Shown here one piece after another: positions 34,417 through 47,000 of a DNA stretch of 64,000 bases (position 1 is its first letter; the number at the start of each line of letters is the position of its first letter). The DNA comes from Gyrodactylus bullatarudis (Eukaryota > Platyhelminthes > Monogenea > Gyrodactylidea > Gyrodactylidae): positions 134,459 to 198,458 of the forward strand of contig SSNU01000086.1 of the NCBI GenBank assembly GCA_012064415.1. The letters are read 5' to 3'. A program made the position numbers and the translations under genes. Under the pieces are notes generated by a model, which was not told the DNA's origin, did no database searches, and worked only from the letters and a program-made list of their open reading frames with translations.

Positions 34417-37400
34417 GTCACAAAAGAGAAATCAACTATTTATATGATTATGAATCTCTCTTTTAAAATATTATATGCGTTCTCTCCTTATCCAAAATAT
34501 CAATGAATATGAATTTCTTTGAAAGCATGTTGTTGTAAATTTGGTTGTAAATTAATCTTCTATCAATTGATGATGTCACAAACATAAAAGAAAGAAAGAC
34601 AAATAGACATTTTCGAATGAGTGATATCTGCTCTCTCCGTCTTGACAAATTACAAATTTTAGCAGAGAAAAAGAAAAACCAATCTGAATTCATCGTAAAC
34701 ATTTTTAGAATAATTCTAGTTTACTATTGAGACACAGACACCAGATTGAGAGTTGAAATTATTATATTTTATCAGTTTTTATCAAATGTGAGACATTTAA
34801 GAGGCCTAGTATAGTCTCAATAAAAAAATAGAAGAATCACAGTAAATTATACTTTTAATAATGAAATTTCAACAATCTTAGACACGTTGATCAGTAAATA
34901 GATTAGTCAGATAATAAATAGAGAATGCAATATTATATAAACTCGGGTATTTGTGATTAGTACAATTTAAAATATTATTAGCTTACATGCTACTACTGAT
35001 AACTGATTAGAATGTAAATCTGGTCAGATGGGTAATCCGGTGACAATCAAACACAATTGAGCAGTTCCCTCTTAGATTTTTGAATGGTAATTTGTTTTTA
35101 TCCTTGAATGAATTGAGTACTACACAGAGATTTCAACAACTTTAAATGTTGTTTTTATATATCTTTCATTCGTAGAACAAATAGAACTCTCTCAGTAGCA
35201 CAAAGATTCTGTAATGTTTTATAACTAATGATAGATCTATTAAGATATATATTGTATATAAAATATATATATAATTATGTATAACACGTATTTAAAATGG
35301 ATATATGCATAACAGTTTTAATTCTATGTTTAATTGTATCGTTAATCAAAATTAATACAGATTTTCAATAGCAATATACACACGAATAGTAATGAATATA
35401 TACATTTCTAGTATAATATATGATGCGTATACATTCAAAATGTGTAGACAGAGATTTTAGGGTTAACTTGTAAGCGGATTCATTTCTACTGGCAATTTTG
35501 CATCAGATACAGATATGAGTGAGAAAAAAAGAAGCCCTTGTTTTTTTATTTGAATAATTGAAAGGGGTTGCTTTAGCTGGAGAGAACATGATGATTTTAA
35601 TTTACAAGGAAATAACTTTTTATAATGTTTAAATAAAAATTATTTAAAAATTATTTAAATGCGTGTTTTATTTCAAAATATTATTGTACATTGTACATTT
35701 TTTTCAATGAAAAGTACATTATTTACAATAAAAATACAAGAGATAGAATTAGCAAGTGAATTTTTCTTCTATTCTTCTAGCATCAGGTTTATCTATCACT
35801 GATATTGCTCAAATTAAGATATTCACACAGAATTTGTAGTTGAAGAAGAAAAAATAATGAGCTTTTGCACATACAGTGTAAAACCAAGATATTTAAAAAA
35901 AATTATTAATTAAAGAACAACTTGAATATCACACGGTCATTATAATGGGCTAACTTGGATGAAAACACGGTCTTGTAATCGAGAAGAATAAAAGTTTTAC
36001 TCTTCTACATTTCGAAAGAAGATGAGTAAAGTTTCTATGCGCAGTGTAGAACGGGTGTATACTGAAAATTTGCAGCTACAAGATTTAGCTTGAGTAGAAG
36101 ACACCAGAAAATTTTAAAAAAGGAGGGGGGGTAGCAGAAAAGTTATGGGTAGATAAAAGAATGGATTGACAAGAGAGAAATTAATTTAAAAAAATGTTTT
36201 CTCGTAGCTCATAATGCGAAAATATTCAGAATCTTCTAATCGGTTATTTTTTCTCTGGTACATTCATCAATTCTACATTTTCAGACCGTTAAAAGAATAA
36301 GTTGAAAGGCAAATTAAGTCTATTGATAGCTTGAGATTGTTGTTAAAATGAAGAGAGCAAGAATTCAAAAAAGATCAAAAGACTAATATAGCATAGCACT
36401 TTGCTTATCATCATGTCTTATAAATGTTTTAGATATTGATTTTCTTAATTTGAGTTTTCATCATTTAAACCTAACATTTAGGTTGCCTAAATGAAACTGG
36501 AAATGAATTATGCTTTGAAATTAACTGTAGTTTGAAATGTTTTAAAAAGGGAAACTTTTGAATTAATTAATTATCTTAACCAATCAGAGAGGAGAATAGT
36601 AGGCTTTATAAAATTGTAATAAAGGATTAAATAAAAGTTATTCAAAGATTGAAAAATACTTTATAATCTGAATATGAATCTTTTGAATTATCAGATTAAT
36701 AAAATAGACTTTCTTACTTATTTGATGTAGACTTATTTTCCTGAGACATTAAACCCAAAAATTACAAGGACAAAGATATCAAATTTGAAATCAAAGATTT
36801 ATAAAATTTTCGTTCAAATTTTGATGTTCCATCTTCGAATACGTCATCTATAACTTTCAGAGAAGACACAAGAACGCTATTGATTGCATATTTAAAAACT
36901 TTGATTTGCGAATTTGATCCAATACAAAAAGAAAACAGTAGCAATTCAGACTTGTAGAGAAGACTCGTAAGGAGGAAAAAAGTTTACAAACTTTGTTGAA
37001 TGAAAAACTCCAAGACACCTGTGAATGATAGGTGTCCGTGGTTTGGCTATCGCATAAAAGAATTATTATTAAGGTTAAAGATTTATCATTATAACTACTA
37101 CCAGTGGTGGTGTATCAAGAGTTATTTCTGAGCAACATGGTCTCCAAATCAAATGTATGCTTTCACTCGCTCACACATACATATACTCGAAAGATATTCT
37201 TATTTGTTTCGAATTGAGAGAAGCAAGGAAATAACATTTCTAAGGTTATTCGTGATAATAGTTATCATTGAGAATAATATATTTTGCAGGTACTGTGTAT
37301 ATATATTGAAGAAAGAAGAAGCCTTGTTATGAATACAGGAATAGTGTTTTATTATTATTGTATTATATTTCTCTCTTGGTCTTGAAAAAAGATGATTTAG

Positions 37401-37715
37401 TCTACTTTTCTCAGCTCGTGATTATCATGAGGTCATTTTTGTCATTAAAAAAATCATAGAAAACAAAGACAACTTGCTGTTCTTGGAGAAAGAATACGAA
37501 TTGAATGGAGTAACATCCTTTTCGAAAAGAGTTTATAGCTACTACTGGCTTCATCCTAAATCTTCTTCTTTATCTGATTATTTGATTTGAATTTTGAAGA
37601 GTATCAAGGTTGGTATTTCTTGAGTCGACAAGGAAAAAGAATCTATACATTTTTTAATCTGATTTCAGAATATTACTCTACTGATATAAAGCTGGAATTG
37701 ATATGAGAAAGAGAA
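34417..37715. promoter_or_regulatory. upstream region of the Iroquois-like gene, no exon seen
   Basis: About 3.3 kb without a recognisable exon. An AT alternating tract at 35240-35300 (TATATATTGTATATAAAATA) and a short G-run near 36123-36130 are the only conspicuous low-complexity features. A 5' non-coding exon and enhancers of the homeobox gene are expected here but cannot be pinpointed. Confidence 0.3.
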
Positions 37716-37721
37716 TTTACT

Positions 37722-38265
37722 AAAGCTAGTTAAAATATGAAGATTTTTACAAAATTCTCAAATGTTTCATCAGGATATCGTATTTGATCAAAATTTTTTG
37801 GAATCTGGATCAGAAGCCCCACTTTCACGATATGAAGAAAAATATTTTTGAAAAAATCAATTTTCAAGGAAATACATTCAGGGCATATTTCAAATCTAGC
37901 GCCAAATTCCCATTTTTTAAACTTCAAGTTGAAAGATTCTGCTGATTTCAAAGTGATCAAAAGTTGATTTTTAGGATCACGTTTAGAAAAAGAAATCAAA
38001 TATGCTGAATCAGATTTTGAGAATCACTTTATAAGCGTGTTAAATTTTCAAAAAAACGGGAATTTAGCGCTGCTTCTACATTTCAAATTTGCCGTATTTT
38101 TCTTAAAAATTGATTTTTTTTAAATATTTTTCTATATATCGTGAAAGTGGGCTTCGTGATCTAGATTCCAAAAAATCTTGATTAAATTCGATTTCTAGAT
38201 GAAACATTTGAGAATTTTGTAAAAATCATAAATTCCAATCTTCATATAAGGTTAATTTTTACCAA
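37722..38265. repeat. palindromic fold-back element
   Basis: Ends TAAAGCTAGTTAAAATATGAAG (left) and CTTCATATAAGG (right). The inner matches TTTTTTGGAATCTGGATC with GATCTAGATTCCAAAAAA and CCACTTTCACGATAT with ATATATCGTGAAAGTGG show the two arms are imperfect reverse complements. It is the same family as 6505-7260 but older, with more mismatches. No gene within. Confidence 0.75.
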
Positions 38266-40654
38266 AACTTAAAATTTTTCTCCGGATAGTCAGGAGCATA
38301 AATGATTTTACTGATGCCATGATAAAATGAGCCAATAAAATATAAAGAATTCCGAAAAAAATATTCAATTAGGCCGAATTCCTTTACAAGAATGCATCAA
38401 ATTTTCAAGTCTTCAACTTTTAAACTTTAACCCTTGCCTATTGGTCACTGAAGTTGAGGGAAATTCGTCATTATTGTGGGAAATTGGACCATGAAGGAGA
38501 ACAACTTAAAACTCGTTTAACTTTATCTCTCGAAACGACTGAATTCCTGTGAACTTGTTTTAGCGAATTCGAATTCTCTGTCTAATTTATATGGATATTT
38601 TTAGCTAAAATTTTGATTAAGATTGATTAATTTCGAATATTTTTTTAATTCTAACAGCATATGGACTCATTTTATCGTAGCACCATAAAAATTATTTGTG
38701 TTCCTGACTATTCGGGGATTCTAAAAGTTTACTACGGCATGAAACACACAAATTTCCATAATATTTTGTCCGTTTAATAAAGACCTGATGATTTTTGTTC
38801 GAAGCTTGAATTGAAATTTGCTCAATCTTGATAATAGTCGTAGAATTCTTTCAGACTCACAGGCTGATTCCTTATTGTGTCTTTTGAAATAAAATTCACT
38901 AAAGAAATATATCAAATTCAATAAGTCCAGTAAATTCTTCAAGATGAGTGAACAAAATTCTATAGATTTAGAGGGAGATCTAATGTAAAAAAGTCAATAA
39001 ACCCTAAACTCTTTGTCACCAGTTCTAGTGAAAAAAAACTGTCATATATACTTTTCTTGATAAAATGATGGAAAATTAATTCAAAATAAAATTAAAAAAC
39101 ACTCAATCAAAGAGCCACACATGTCACGCGTATCTTGGTATATACTGAATATATATACCTCTTTCTCTAGTGTTGACTTTTCTTCTTTTATTAAAGAATA
39201 GAGGAGTGAGAGAAGTCTTTATCTGCAAATAGATAAATTTATAATGTAACATTACAAATCAAATGTCACAATGGGCTCTATACCGTTAGTGAAACGCACA
39301 TGTTAAGAATTCTTAAAGTTAAAAAACTCTAATGCGTCTGATGCGTTGAGTGTTACACTTGAACTATTTTGTTAATTTTAACTTTATGAGAGTTAGCTAC
39401 ATTATTAAATGTCGTTAGCTCAGCTCTTTAATATTACACAATTGAAAGTTTCTAAATCTTGAGACTAAACTCTTTTCAGACTTGAATGTAAAGCTAGCTG
39501 ACATGAGGCACAAAATTGAATATTCTTACAAAAACCCCAATATTTTTATCTGGAAAGTTAGGAAACGTTTTAATTTTCAAATTCCATGATGAAATGAGCC
39601 AAGAAGTTGTTGAAATGAAAAAAATTCAACCTGGAGAAGAATAGGCTTTTTTGGAATTTCGAATATACGTTAAATATTTTATCGATTTCAAAGATTTAAA
39701 ACAATTCATTCCCGATATTTGAAATTAACTTTAAACAATGAATTCGAATTCGCCTTAACTATTGTGGGAGATGACACCATGAGAATTTTTTTGATTATCA
39801 CGAAGGAAAATGATCCAAAGTTTAAAAAAAGTTTTGCACTGAAAGTTGAAAAAGGGGAATTTAGTGCATATTAGAAATGCCAAAAATAACCTGAAATAGT
39901 AAATATTCATGTCAACTACCTTAAAAAATTGTAATTTTTCCACTAATTGATGAGCCTAATTTTTTGACCAAAAGATTTCTCTCGATACATGGTTTCGAGT
40001 TTTTGTTCTTCAACTAGCTAACAGTAATTTTTTATTTAAATTGTATTTGAAAGTTATTCTGGCCCGATTTAAATGTTGTTAATCAGCTTGACTAGAACTA
40101 GGTTGTCTTTTGTCTAATTTACTCTAGTTATTTACAATTACAAATATTAGTACAAACACTATTATTATACAACCTTTGAAGCAGCTATTTTACAGTACAT
40201 GCAATAATTGTTCTCACTCAAAATATAGACAAAATATATGGTCAGAGAAACAGAGATAATATGAGAAAAAGAAGATTAACTATATATCAGTTAGCAGCAG
40301 TTAGACCAAGTCTGATGAGAAATCAAAATGAGCCTTAGCCTCTATTGCAAGTGTTATTGATGAATATCAATTTTCGTATAGTTTTTGTTTGTTTGAAAAA
40401 TAAAGTACTAGCTATTAATAAGAGATTATCATGTGGTTTTATCACTTTTACCAAATAGACCAACAGAGAATAATCATGATAACATAATGATCACGAGTGT
40501 AATAGAGCAGTAATTATGCAGAATAGGTTGTTTATTTCGATGATTTCTATCAGAGAGCTGAGAGAATGAAAGCTTAAATAATGCAGCAAACATCACTCAA
40601 AGATAGAGATGAGAATATTCTAGACTAAGTCAAGACCTAATTATTATTACTACA
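38266..40654. other. repeat-rich intergenic DNA, no gene seen
   Basis: It contains fragments sharing the motif set ATTCGAATTC, GAAATTCGTCATTATTGTGGGAAAT and TTTTTGATTATCACGAAGGA with stretches near 29.8-30.1, 47.3-47.9 and 58.8-59.1 kb. One fragment (about 39489-39930) is bounded by AAAGCTAGCTGACATGA and TCATGTCAACTACCTTA, that is, inverted ends. No exon could be supported. Confidence 0.45.
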
Positions 40655-41475
40655 ACTAGTCTCGATGAATTTGGGAATTCATGATTTTTACAAAAATCTC
40701 ATCTTTTCCTCAAGGTATCAGAGTTTTCTAAAGATTATTTAGCACACTTTGACTAGTTTAAGCATGAAAATTAGAAAAATTTGCAGACATTTTAGGCTGA
40801 GTTTTTTCAGGATCAAGATTAGGCAAGAAAATCAATTCAACTGAATCTGATCTTATGCATAACCATGTTATCGTTTGGGAGCGGAATTTCGATTTTTTGA
40901 TCATTTTCACTACTTGAAAATCAATGAAAATTCGATGATTCAAAATCTCTCGAAAATAAGGAAACAGTCGATAATTTGAGAGTGCTATTCAGCTTTATTA
41001 TCTAATCTTGATCCTGAAAAAACTCTTTCGGTCAGCCTCCCACTTTCAAATCAATAAAAATTTTCAGCTCAAAGTTCGAAAAAATGGGAATTTCGATCTC
41101 TTTTACTGCTTGGAAATTGAAAAATTAGGATTATCCAAGATCAGTTCAAAATATTGTCCCAAAAATATGAATAAGAGTAATAAAATTGAACCAATGACTG
41201 TATATTTTCTGTTTTGCAAATTTGAACTTATAAGGAATGTATCACACCGATGAGTATGCCCGAAATAAAGGCCTTATTTGTGAAATAACTGGCATCATCT
41301 TCTTCTTCCATCAATCATGACTTCGGTGGCCCAGCTCAAAACCGATGTGCGTAAGCACTTATCAGAACGAATAAGAGTAATTATTTTTTCTTGTCTAATG
41401 ATGATCTTGAAAAATAACGTTGAATTCATGAGATTTTTGTAAAAATCATGGATTCCCGAAAATTCATCGAGAATA
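40655..41475. repeat. fold-back element, CTCGATGAATT-ended subfamily
   Basis: It begins CTAGTCTCGATGAATTTGGGAATTCATG and ends with the reverse complement (GATTCCCGAAAATTCATCGA, then GAATAG). The inner part pairs ACAAAAATCTCAT with ATGAGATTTTTGT. The interior carries short blocks of the general fold-back family. The same ends occur in the element at 56420-57141. Confidence 0.65.
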
Positions 41476-42261
41476 GAAATTAATGATACATCTTAGAATT
41501 GTTGTCTTTACTAACTTTTCAAGAGATTAAAAGTACCATGAAATTTCAAAGCCAATTTTTACATCAATTTCCAAAATTCGATCGATATTCGGGATCAAGT
41601 TGATTTTGGTTGATTAGTTTTTATGATTCCTACCTTGCTTAACAAATGAATAGTTCTTTTTTTAGTATCAAGAAATCTGGGAGAGTTTGGCGTCAATGAT
41701 TTTTTCATTCATTTCACTGCATGAAAAATAGAAAAACCGAACGGAAAAAAGAGAAAGAAATAGAGGCCCAATTGAAAGGCAAAAAATTAATTTGTTAAAT
41801 TATTTTTTGTTGAATGAATTTGTCAGAAGTTAAACAAGTGAAATTCTTTGATGAGCGAGCCCTTCACTCTGTTTGACAGTGGATAGTTAAGTTTTTGACA
41901 TTATTCATTTTAACAGGACAATGTTATTCCTAATTAGTTTGGACAAATTTAGAGAATCGTTGGACAAAAGGTAAACTCAAAAATATTTCAAATCTATTCA
42001 CGTTTAAGATTTGTATTAAAGAATAAACTATTCGAATAGTCTAATCTCCTAGGCTACGTTAAAGCTGAGGATTCGTCAATCTGTTGATTTTTCTAGAAAC
42101 CTATTCTGATTGTGCTACTTCTCATTATTCACAAAAAGTTAATAATAAAGATGAAATAAAGAAATAATTTCATCAAAACTCGCAAAGATTTTTTAATTTT
42201 TTTGTTTGTCTGGTTACTTTAAAGTAAGAATATCATGATTTTTTCAAAGTGAATAAATAAA

Positions 42262-42267
42262 TTTATT
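42262..42267 (-). terminator. polyadenylation signal for the cyclin gene
   Basis: AATAAA on the minus strand, 8-13 bp beyond the cyclin stop codon. This is very close, implying a 3'UTR of only a few dozen bases. Confidence 0.45.
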
Positions 42268-42274
42268 AAATAAT

Positions 42275-43702
42275 TTACCCGATAAATTTCCATGGCATAT
42301 CATGAACAGATAGGCGAAACGTTCCCATATGAGATTCAAGCTTTGGCAATTCAACTTGAATAAATGATGTATAGTCAAAGTCAATGAATCCTTGATATAT
42401 AGAGATTGATTTGTAGCGCTTCTTCTGATACTTCATAATAACTGGCTTGTAATAAATTAACAGGGACTTATCAAAACCGTAATCGCATTTTTCAGATACA
42501 TCCATGTCGTTCTCTGAAAATTTTCTGTCAAAACTCGGATACAAATTATCTAGAATGACCGAGTACATCTTTATGGCCTGTATGATGTGACCAGTGTTGA
42601 GGTTAAACTTTTCTGAATGCAACCACAACTTTTTGTGTAAACTATAAGGCCAATATTTGACAAAACTCGAAGTCTTCAGGATCATTCTACGAGCAAAGAT
42701 CAAGGCACTAGTCACCTTTTCAAAGGAACTAAATTTTGCAGAACCTGGATAGATGTACTGAAGATCCAATAGAAACATTGTTATTAATTCAGTATATTCC
42801 TTCTGGGAGGGTGACAAATCGATTGAGGCAAAAATATGAAAGGGCAATATTGTTATCGGAGTGGGATAGACGAATTTCAAATCGATTGCTGTCAAGAGGT
42901 GAGCTTCGAAATTTAAGATTTCCTTCTTTGTATGACTGTTATCAGTGAGTATAGCATAAGTATTCGGTGATTCTGGGAAATGTTCAATGTACTTTTGTGT
43001 GGTGAACATGGCCGTTGCATAGAGTAGTTGTGATTGATTAACTGGTATTCGATTTTTGAACAAATATTGCTCTGCAATCATACAGGCTAACTGAAAGGTT
43101 TCAGTTCTCATACCGTAGAATTGATGAACCTAATAATTTAATAATAATAATAATAATTGTAAAGAATTCACAAGTTAATCTTTGTTGAGGAGAAAAAATA
43201 AAGCTCACCTCCATTAGCCAGCTGACAAGTATACATTTCTTTTCATCGTCAAGGCAGCTGTCGCTTAGATAATCCTTATGATAATCGTGAATTCTCTCAC
43301 AGTCCTTGCGATAAAACGTAGTATAAATCTAATTATAAAGTTGAGAATTATCTATTTCTCTTAATAATTTATCACACTTTTTCAACTTACAATTTCTTGA
43401 TAATTTAATAGATCCTCATTGAAAATGCCTAGTTTATAATCAACAACCATACTACCCAAGAGCTTAGTATCTTCCTGGATGCGGTCCTTCTTGGCTTGCT
43501 TCACGCTTATATTCTTAAGAGCCAAGGGAAACAGAGAATTTGACTTGTTATTGGAGAAATTCTTTTCGTTATCTGCGTAAAGGGAATTGTAGTAATTCCG
43601 GCGTTCTGCCAGAGTATTCTTTATCGAAATCATGTCAAATGTGTTACTCGAGTTTGTGATATTTGTAACATCTTTGAGAATAGGTCGCTCACCAACTGAC
43701 AT
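42275..43702 (-). CDS. divergent A/B-type (mitotic-like) cyclin
   Basis: Three exons: 43391-43702, 43209-43328, 42275-43129. They give 428 codons plus stop, with introns of 62 and 79 bp. Near the N-terminus, RPILKDVTN (6-14) matches an APC/C destruction box (RxxLxxxxN), as in mitotic cyclins. Cyclin box 1 covers ILVSWLMEVHQFYGMRTETF, LLYATAMFTTQKYIEHFPES, AILTDNSHTKKEILNFEAHL and LKFVYPTPITILPF. Box 2 holds QYIYPGSAKFSSFEKVTSAL. Cyclins activate and target CDKs. Compared with canonical A/B cyclins the hydrophobic-patch motif MRAILVDWL is KKCILVSWL, and there is an extra C-terminal tail. Subclass cannot be settled by eye; cyclin A, B or B3 are candidates. Minus-strand AATAAA is at 42262-42267, within 15 bp of the stop. 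Only about 317 bp separate its ATG from the p75-like gene's stop. Confidence 0.85.
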
Positions 43703-44019
43703 GACTCTAGTCAGTCCTGCTAATCCCTAATTGACACGTGTTTGATTAATCAACTCTCTGTCAAGCAAATGCATTCCAAACAAGAATGAATTTCATTGGT
43801 CAATTTCAATCAAAAAGTCAACACACGTAAATGTACGACGTGTGATTCCCCCTCATCTCAACCTCCGCCCCCCCCCGTTTAACTCATGCTAAATTTCAAC
43901 ATTAATCTTACCCATGTAATGTAAATTATGGAAGATACAAAAATAAATCAAGAGTAATTATTGGTTAGAATAAATTTTCATGTATTTAAAAAAATTACAT
44001 ACTCTACAAATAGTTTTTT

Positions 44020-47000
44020 TTACTTTTCAATAATTACTTTAATAACTTGTTTAGCCATGTCAGGACATGAGGTTTTTTTCAGTGCCTTTGCAAGACTATA
44101 CAGCTTTGATGTGTCCTTTCGACACCAATCCAAGAGGCTTGTCTCAGTGAAATTGTTTAAATATTCTCTCAATGGTTCATGGGCCTGTTCATCCTCTATA
44201 CATTTGATAATTTGAATCATTTTTTCTTGTTTTTCATAGTCAAGCCCTTTAAATGTTTCTAAATAAAAAGAATTGAGAATATATATTCAGAATGATTAAA
44301 AATTTAGAATTAAGATAAATTCTCATCACTGAGATTGAAATTTTTTTTTGAATACTCTGAAGTTCAGAGTCTGAACCATCTGACTATATCTTGAATTCGG
44401 GAGAGACCATTCCTAATGAACATGAATTTTTTTCAAAAACCAACATCTCTAAAAAAGTTTTCAATAAATTATTGTAGCTGAATAAGTCATAAACTATGAC
44501 TCATAAATTATTCGAAAGAATACATGGAAGTTTGTCTTTCAAAACTATTTTTTTTAATTTAGAACTATTTTACAAAATTATTTTGAGTTTTTTTTTGCTA
44601 AAATAAAATGTCACAAAAAAGTGATATGTTAAGGAATTGTGATCATCTTGGAAACTGTTGCTTTGAAATGAGCAAAACAGTTTATCCCCAAGAGAGTATA
44701 AGGAATAGTGGAACCAAACATCAGACGTAGAGTTTAAAGAATAGTGGAATTCTATGGTCTATTCGATGGTATATAACGTAAATTCATACCCTCACACACA
44801 TCCATGTATTTCACTCAGGGTCTCAAGATTGCAGTATAGAAAGGGTGATTAACCCTTAAAGTCCCAGAGAATTGTTTTTCATGACTTGCATTCAATCTTT
44901 TGGCTATCTTAAGGTTTGTGAATACGCTGATTACGAATCTACAGTTGTTTTAATGCAATTATTTTTGGTTCAGATGTTATCAATCAAAAAATGGATCATA
45001 TTTTGATCCAAAAACTGGCTATTTTTGTAGCTTTAGTAGATAGAGTTCAGGAGATTGCATATTAGGATTTTACAGGTATGATTACTCAATAAAGTTATCT
45101 TACTTTCTATCTATGACCCTCGGAAGTAAGTTTTCAAAACAACGTTTTAAACAAAAATTAATTTTTGTAAAAATTAAACTCTTTTGAATTAGCATAGCAC
45201 GATTTTGAAGAATGATAGAGGGGGTCTTATTAGTAGGGTAAACTAAGTTTTTTCTCTGATCTGCTCAATCAACTCATTTTATTTTCCAATCGAATTTGGA
45301 ATTAACATATTTGTTGAGATAGAAGGCTAATTCTTTTTGCATAACATGTCTAAGATGCTAAATTTTCAGAATAAATCATAAAAAACTTTCTCAATTTTCT
45401 ATTTTTATCTAAAAATTTATTTATTTCTTAAATCTTTCCAATCATTTTTAACAAAAATTTTATGAATGAATGAATTTTTTATATCAAAATAAACTTTTTG
45501 TTGACGATGAAAGATAGATCATATAAAATGAAAACATAATCTACCTTACCAATTAGATCCTCTTCGCACGTTATCTCTACTCAACAGAAGTTAATTGAGG
45601 ATAATTATGTTGTGTGAAAAAATTAAATGAGCAAATAAACTTCATCGTGGCTTTTTTATGAGAGCATTAATTTCATATACGATCTTCAGGATCTTTAAAC
45701 TCTAGGTCTGATTTTTGATTCCACTATTCCTTAAATTCTCTTGATGATTGACTTTTTAAACTTTCTTCACAAAGAATATACAAAAGAGATAAAAGTAGAT
45801 CTGGAATTACCATATAATTTTATTTGATAAAAATTTAATAAGCAGTAAAAAATAGTATTTTTTAAGTTAAAAGGTTTGTCCTGACGGCCTTATGAAAAAT
45901 ATATATCCTGTCTCTCTAAATCTGAGTTTTTATGCCGAAAAATAACGAAATTAACCTACAATATTAAAAAATATATTCAAAGAAAAAACTATAAAGACTC
46001 ACTTTCTTTATAGAATTGGCCCCTATTCTCGTAATTGCATTCTGAAATAATTCTCTGAGAATCTTTTGCCTTTGTAAAATCATAGTTGGTACTAATAGAT
46101 CTAGCCTTTGTCCAATGACGATTCTGACAATGATCCCGAGTCAACTTGTAGAGTATGTAACAGGCCAGTGATATAATCAGCATAGTTAGTAAGGAACAGC
46201 AAACAATGATTGCATAATTCTGATTCAAATCTGATGAATTTATTATCGCCTCGGGAACTATAGAGAATGAAAATAGGATTTAAAAATTTTATTCAAGAGT
46301 TAGCATTGAAATAAATAATAGTGTTGAACCATCTGCAGTAGTAATTCTAAAGGGAGCTGTTCCGCATAGATTAAGAAAAAGTACTCATTCGTCTTTTTCT
46401 TTCTACAGGCCAGAAGAAAACGTAGTCTGACAGCAAGTGAACAACAATGCAGACAAATTAAAATAAAATACATTAATTAAAGTGAACTTGAAAAATTAGG
46501 GAGTTCTTGTTATCTTGTGAATACATCCTTTACTCATATCCTGGCGCCATATTGACAAGAGATGTATTCTCATAAAAACTTTAACTGTTTATTGAAAGTT
46601 GAAACTTTGAAAATGTAATTAATCACTCGACAAGAATTTCATCAAAAGAATGAATTCCAAGGAAATGGAGAGTGAGACGTTGACTGAAGAGGAAATCAAA
46701 ATGTTTGCCTTTTTATTTATAATTTCAATAAAATTCAAAGTGTTTAGTAAAGCACTATGAACACTATGAACACAGATGAATATTTATTAGGGTAATACAA
46801 AATTTTATTTAACCCGAACAATGTTCCATGCCTTGATCAAAAATTAATTTTTTAACCGCGATAAACAAACTTTTGAAAATCACAATAAATATTTTTTAAT
46901 GTTCTGATATACAAATATCCCATTTTACCTAAAATCATCAAAATTTCCATGTGAAAAAGACTCAATTTTTACTAGAAGCCCTATTTTTATTCAAAATTTT

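Noticed and set aside
42736..42948. A + strand 70-codon ORF
   Set aside because: It lies wholly within exon 3 of the cyclin on the opposite strand and is its shadow.
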